Position numbers and translations under genes: made by a program
Shown: positions 62,153 to 64,000 of the stretch, in pieces
How positions within the stretch are numbered: the stretch's first letter is position 1
How the letters are laid out: every line of letters begins with the position of its first letter
Assembly: GCA_943787425.1 (NCBI GenBank)
Contig: CALSMJ010000004.1
Location: forward strand, 62,001-126,000
DNA length: 64,000 bases
Direction: 5' to 3'
Source: an uncultured Pseudomonadales bacterium
GTDB taxonomy: Bacteria; Pseudomonadota; Gammaproteobacteria; Pseudomonadales; Azotimanducaceae
The notes under the pieces: generated by a model
Databases searched by the model: none
What the model was told of the DNA's origin: nothing
What the model saw: the letters and a program-made list of their open reading frames with translations, nothing else

Positions 62153-64000
62153 GTGACGACAACTCAAAATGGCGGCTCAGTTGATCAGCTTTATCTCAAT
62201 GCAGAGCAACTGTCCGAAGATTTTTCCCTGTTTCCGCGAAAAGAGCCTGCGCATGTCGTAAAGGGGTTGTTGACTGAAGGCGACATCAATGCCCAAGTCG
62301 AGCGGCTCAAAGCGATGGAAGTGGATGAGTACATCGCGGTCACCGTTGCCCCAACGGAAGAGTCGACCCGGCCTGGTGCAAAAGCCGTTATTGACAGCTT
62401 GGATGTCCCGGTGAGCAATGAGCAATCGGTGGGTCCCTTCTTTAGCTGCGAGCTGACCTTAGAATTTAGTACGGGCATGCGGAAAATTGGTGTCATTGCT
62501 CAGGAACGGAGCCATGGTACCGGTGTCTGGGGCCCCGAGCATCATGAGCTCGCTGCACAAAGAGCCAGCAGTTTTGCAATTCGAAACTTACCGATACTAA
62601 CGCTGATGGACACGCCCGGAGCAGATCCGTACGAGGCGGCGAATGCGAATAATCAAGCACATTCTATTTCACGGCTGATTGCAGAATTGTGTAATGTGGA
62701 TGTGCCGACCCTTGGGATTATCATTGGGCAGGGCTATTCGGGTGGCGCAATCCCCTTGGCGGCAAGTAATTTGTTGCTGTGTTTAAAGACGGGCGTGTTT
62801 AATACGATTCATCCTCGATCACTCGCCAACCTTGTTCGACGCTACAATTTGTCTTGGCAGGAATGCGCAAAATTCGTCGGTGTCTCCTCGTACGAACTCT
62901 ATCAACAAGGCAATATTGACGGCATTGTTGATTTTGATCCCGGGGAAACAAGCAATATCCATCACCTTTTGAATGTGATTGTCACGGGGATTGAGTCGAT
63001 TGAATCTGGCGCACGACAGTTTGTGTCAGAACATCCAGAAATCCTGGATCACTACCACCGAAATATCACCCGTTACCTCAACCCATCTGAGTATTTGTCG
63101 GCGGTCAATGCAAGTTCAACCCTTAAGCTGCGGACGTCGCCAACCGAGTATCCCAATGTGTTTGGGGTGGCCTACCGCTATTTGCGCTACCTAGGACTCA
63201 GAAAGCGCATTAAAGCGACCACGACAACCCAGTATGGGCGTTTGGCGGAAGTCGATATCCCTGAGGGCGAGTTGGCCCAAAGAGTGCACCGGGAACGTCG
63301 CAGCGCGTTTTTGTCTTGGCTGCAAGATCCGGATCTAATCCTGTACGAGGATCAGCTGAATAAGGCTTGGAAAGATTTTCAAAACAAGCGGCGACATCAG
63401 TCTGATGAGCAGGGCGCGATCAAAAATTTCATCTTTGGTGAGCCAAAGAAGAACTTTGAGCGCGCCAAGAAGGACTTATCTTTAGAGCTCGGATTGCACT
63501 TGTTCAATCGTTGGAAAGGCAGTGCCGAGGCGAATTTATTGGCCTTAGTGGCGCATCTCGAGCACCATGAGAGTCATGGGTTTTTGTTGTCAACCTCTGA
63601 TATTCGAGATGTCAAAGCGCTATTGCATGCGATGTCGACCTCCGAGGAAAAAATGATTGCTGCGCTCAAAGCGAGGTTTAGCTTTGAAGGTCGGAAACTG
63701 TTTGATGCCACGTTTATCGAACAAAAAAATACGGATTATTTGAAATCGGCGCTTGCGGGTGAATTGAATTTAATGCTTGAGGGCGAGAGCCTTTATGATC
63801 CTGAGCTGTTAAATCAGACATCGCTATCACTGCAAACTCAAGCGCTGGTTCAGCAAGCGCCAAGCGCGAGTAATGCGATACCGTTGAATCGTTGCTTGCT
63901 GGAAGATGTGCTTTGGTCGCAAATCAAGCGCCGGCAAGAACGCGACGCCACGCCCGCCGAGCAAGATTTAACCATTGTGAACTTGCTGCTTGATGCCGAT
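62153..64000 (+). CDS. Large acyl-CoA carboxylase with N-terminal carboxyltransferase domain (cut by the window edge)
   Basis: From the GTG at 62153 (AAAAGGAA upstream) the frame is open to the window end, 616 codons. It contains RSHGTGVWGPEHHELAAQRASSFAIRNLPILTLMDTPGADPYEAANANNQ and the oxyanion motif IIGQGYSGGAIPLAASN, the AccA-like alpha carboxyltransferase signature. An uncharacterised linker follows. Long fused enzymes combining carboxyltransferase and biotin-carboxylase parts are known in some gammaproteobacteria; the biotin parts would lie beyond the edge. Because it runs off the window, automatic calling can miss it. Acetyl- or other acyl-CoA substrate unknown. Confidence 0.85.
   Translation, partial: MTTTQNGGSVDQLYLNAEQLSEDFSLFPRKEPAHVVKGLLTEGDINAQVERLKAMEVDEYIAVTVAPTEESTRPGAKAVIDSLDVPVSNEQSVGPFFSCELTLEFSTGMRKIGVIAQERSHGTGVWGPEHHELAAQRASSFAIRNLPILTLMDTPGADPYEAANANNQAHSISRLIAELCNVDVPTLGIIIGQGYSGGAIPLAASNLLLCLKTGVFNTIHPRSLANLVRRYNLSWQECAKFVGVSSYELYQQGNIDGIVDFDPGETSNIHHLLNVIVTGIESIESGARQFVSEHPEILDHYHRNITRYLNPSEYLSAVNASSTLKLRTSPTEYPNVFGVAYRYLRYLGLRKRIKATTTTQYGRLAEVDIPEGELAQRVHRERRSAFLSWLQDPDLILYEDQLNKAWKDFQNKRRHQSDEQGAIKNFIFGEPKKNFERAKKDLSLELGLHLFNRWKGSAEANLLALVAHLEHHESHGFLLSTSDIRDVKALLHAMSTSEEKMIAALKARFSFEGRKLFDATFIEQKNTDYLKSALAGELNLMLEGESLYDPELLNQTSLSLQTQALVQQAPSASNAIPLNRCLLEDVLWSQIKRRQERDATPAEQDLTIVNLLLDAD

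Overview
The window reads as chromosomal DNA of a marine-type gammaproteobacterium of medium GC (roughly 53-55% by eye). The holD-rimI-prfC order at 53.7-56.4 kb is a gammaproteobacterial housekeeping arrangement. Around it lies a dense set of CoA-thioester and oxidative catabolic genes, with a TonB-dependent receptor, two P450s, a Rieske oxygenase and five crotonase-fold enzymes. No rRNA, tRNA, insertion sequence, integrase or CRISPR-cas genes were seen.

Layout. 0-7.8 kb: the 5' part of a nitrile hydratase beta subunit next to a sodium:solute symporter, an outer-membrane DUF5916-type protein, a BLUF blue-light sensor, a serine hydrolase and a crotonase. 8-17.9 kb: a four-gene operon (Rieske oxygenase, FMN split-barrel protein, enoyl-CoA hydratase, CaiB-type CoA-transferase), an SDR, two MDR oxidoreductases, a P450 and an acyl-CoA dehydrogenase. 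18-24.8 kb: a tightly overlapping operon of molybdopterin oxidoreductase, acyl-CoA synthetase, histidine phosphatase, APH-like kinase and a second, paralogous P450. 25-35 kb: TonB receptor with a palindrome over its promoter, a limonene-epoxide-hydrolase-like protein, two antibiotic-biosynthesis-monooxygenase-like proteins, an LLM flavoprotein, two ThuA proteins, three SDRs and a TetR regulator. Three of these genes carry single-base insertions, and one ends in a 10-copy array of terminator-like hairpins. 35.5-41.3 kb: a complete acetoin/2-oxoacid dehydrogenase operon (acoA-acoB-acoX-E2-E3). 41.3-49.9 kb: a minus-strand acyl-CoA and valine catabolic run. 50-53.6 kb: an FBP-type zinc protein, an MFS transporter, a candidate selenoprotein and a decayed outer-membrane gene. 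53.7-64 kb: holD, rimI, prfC, ketoacyl synthase, thiolase, MaoC hydratase, class I fumarase and the start of a large acyl-CoA carboxylase.

The most notable observation is at 51872-52987 (minus). Two apparently separate ORFs are one reading frame interrupted by a single TGA, which falls exactly on the second Cys of an AhpD-type E-x11-C-x2-C-x3-H active site. A hairpin that fits the bacterial SECIS rules starts just after it. I read this as a selenocysteine-containing AhpD/CMD-family peroxidase, which ordinary gene calling would split in two.

Taken together, the 8-35 kb block looks like an uptake and degradation locus for a hydrophobic, possibly cyclic or terpenoid substrate. It has TonB import, P450 and Rieske hydroxylation, epoxide hydrolysis, alcohol oxidation, CoA activation and beta-oxidation. 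The substrate cannot be named from sequence. Acetoin, valine and fatty-acyl modules then feed central metabolism.
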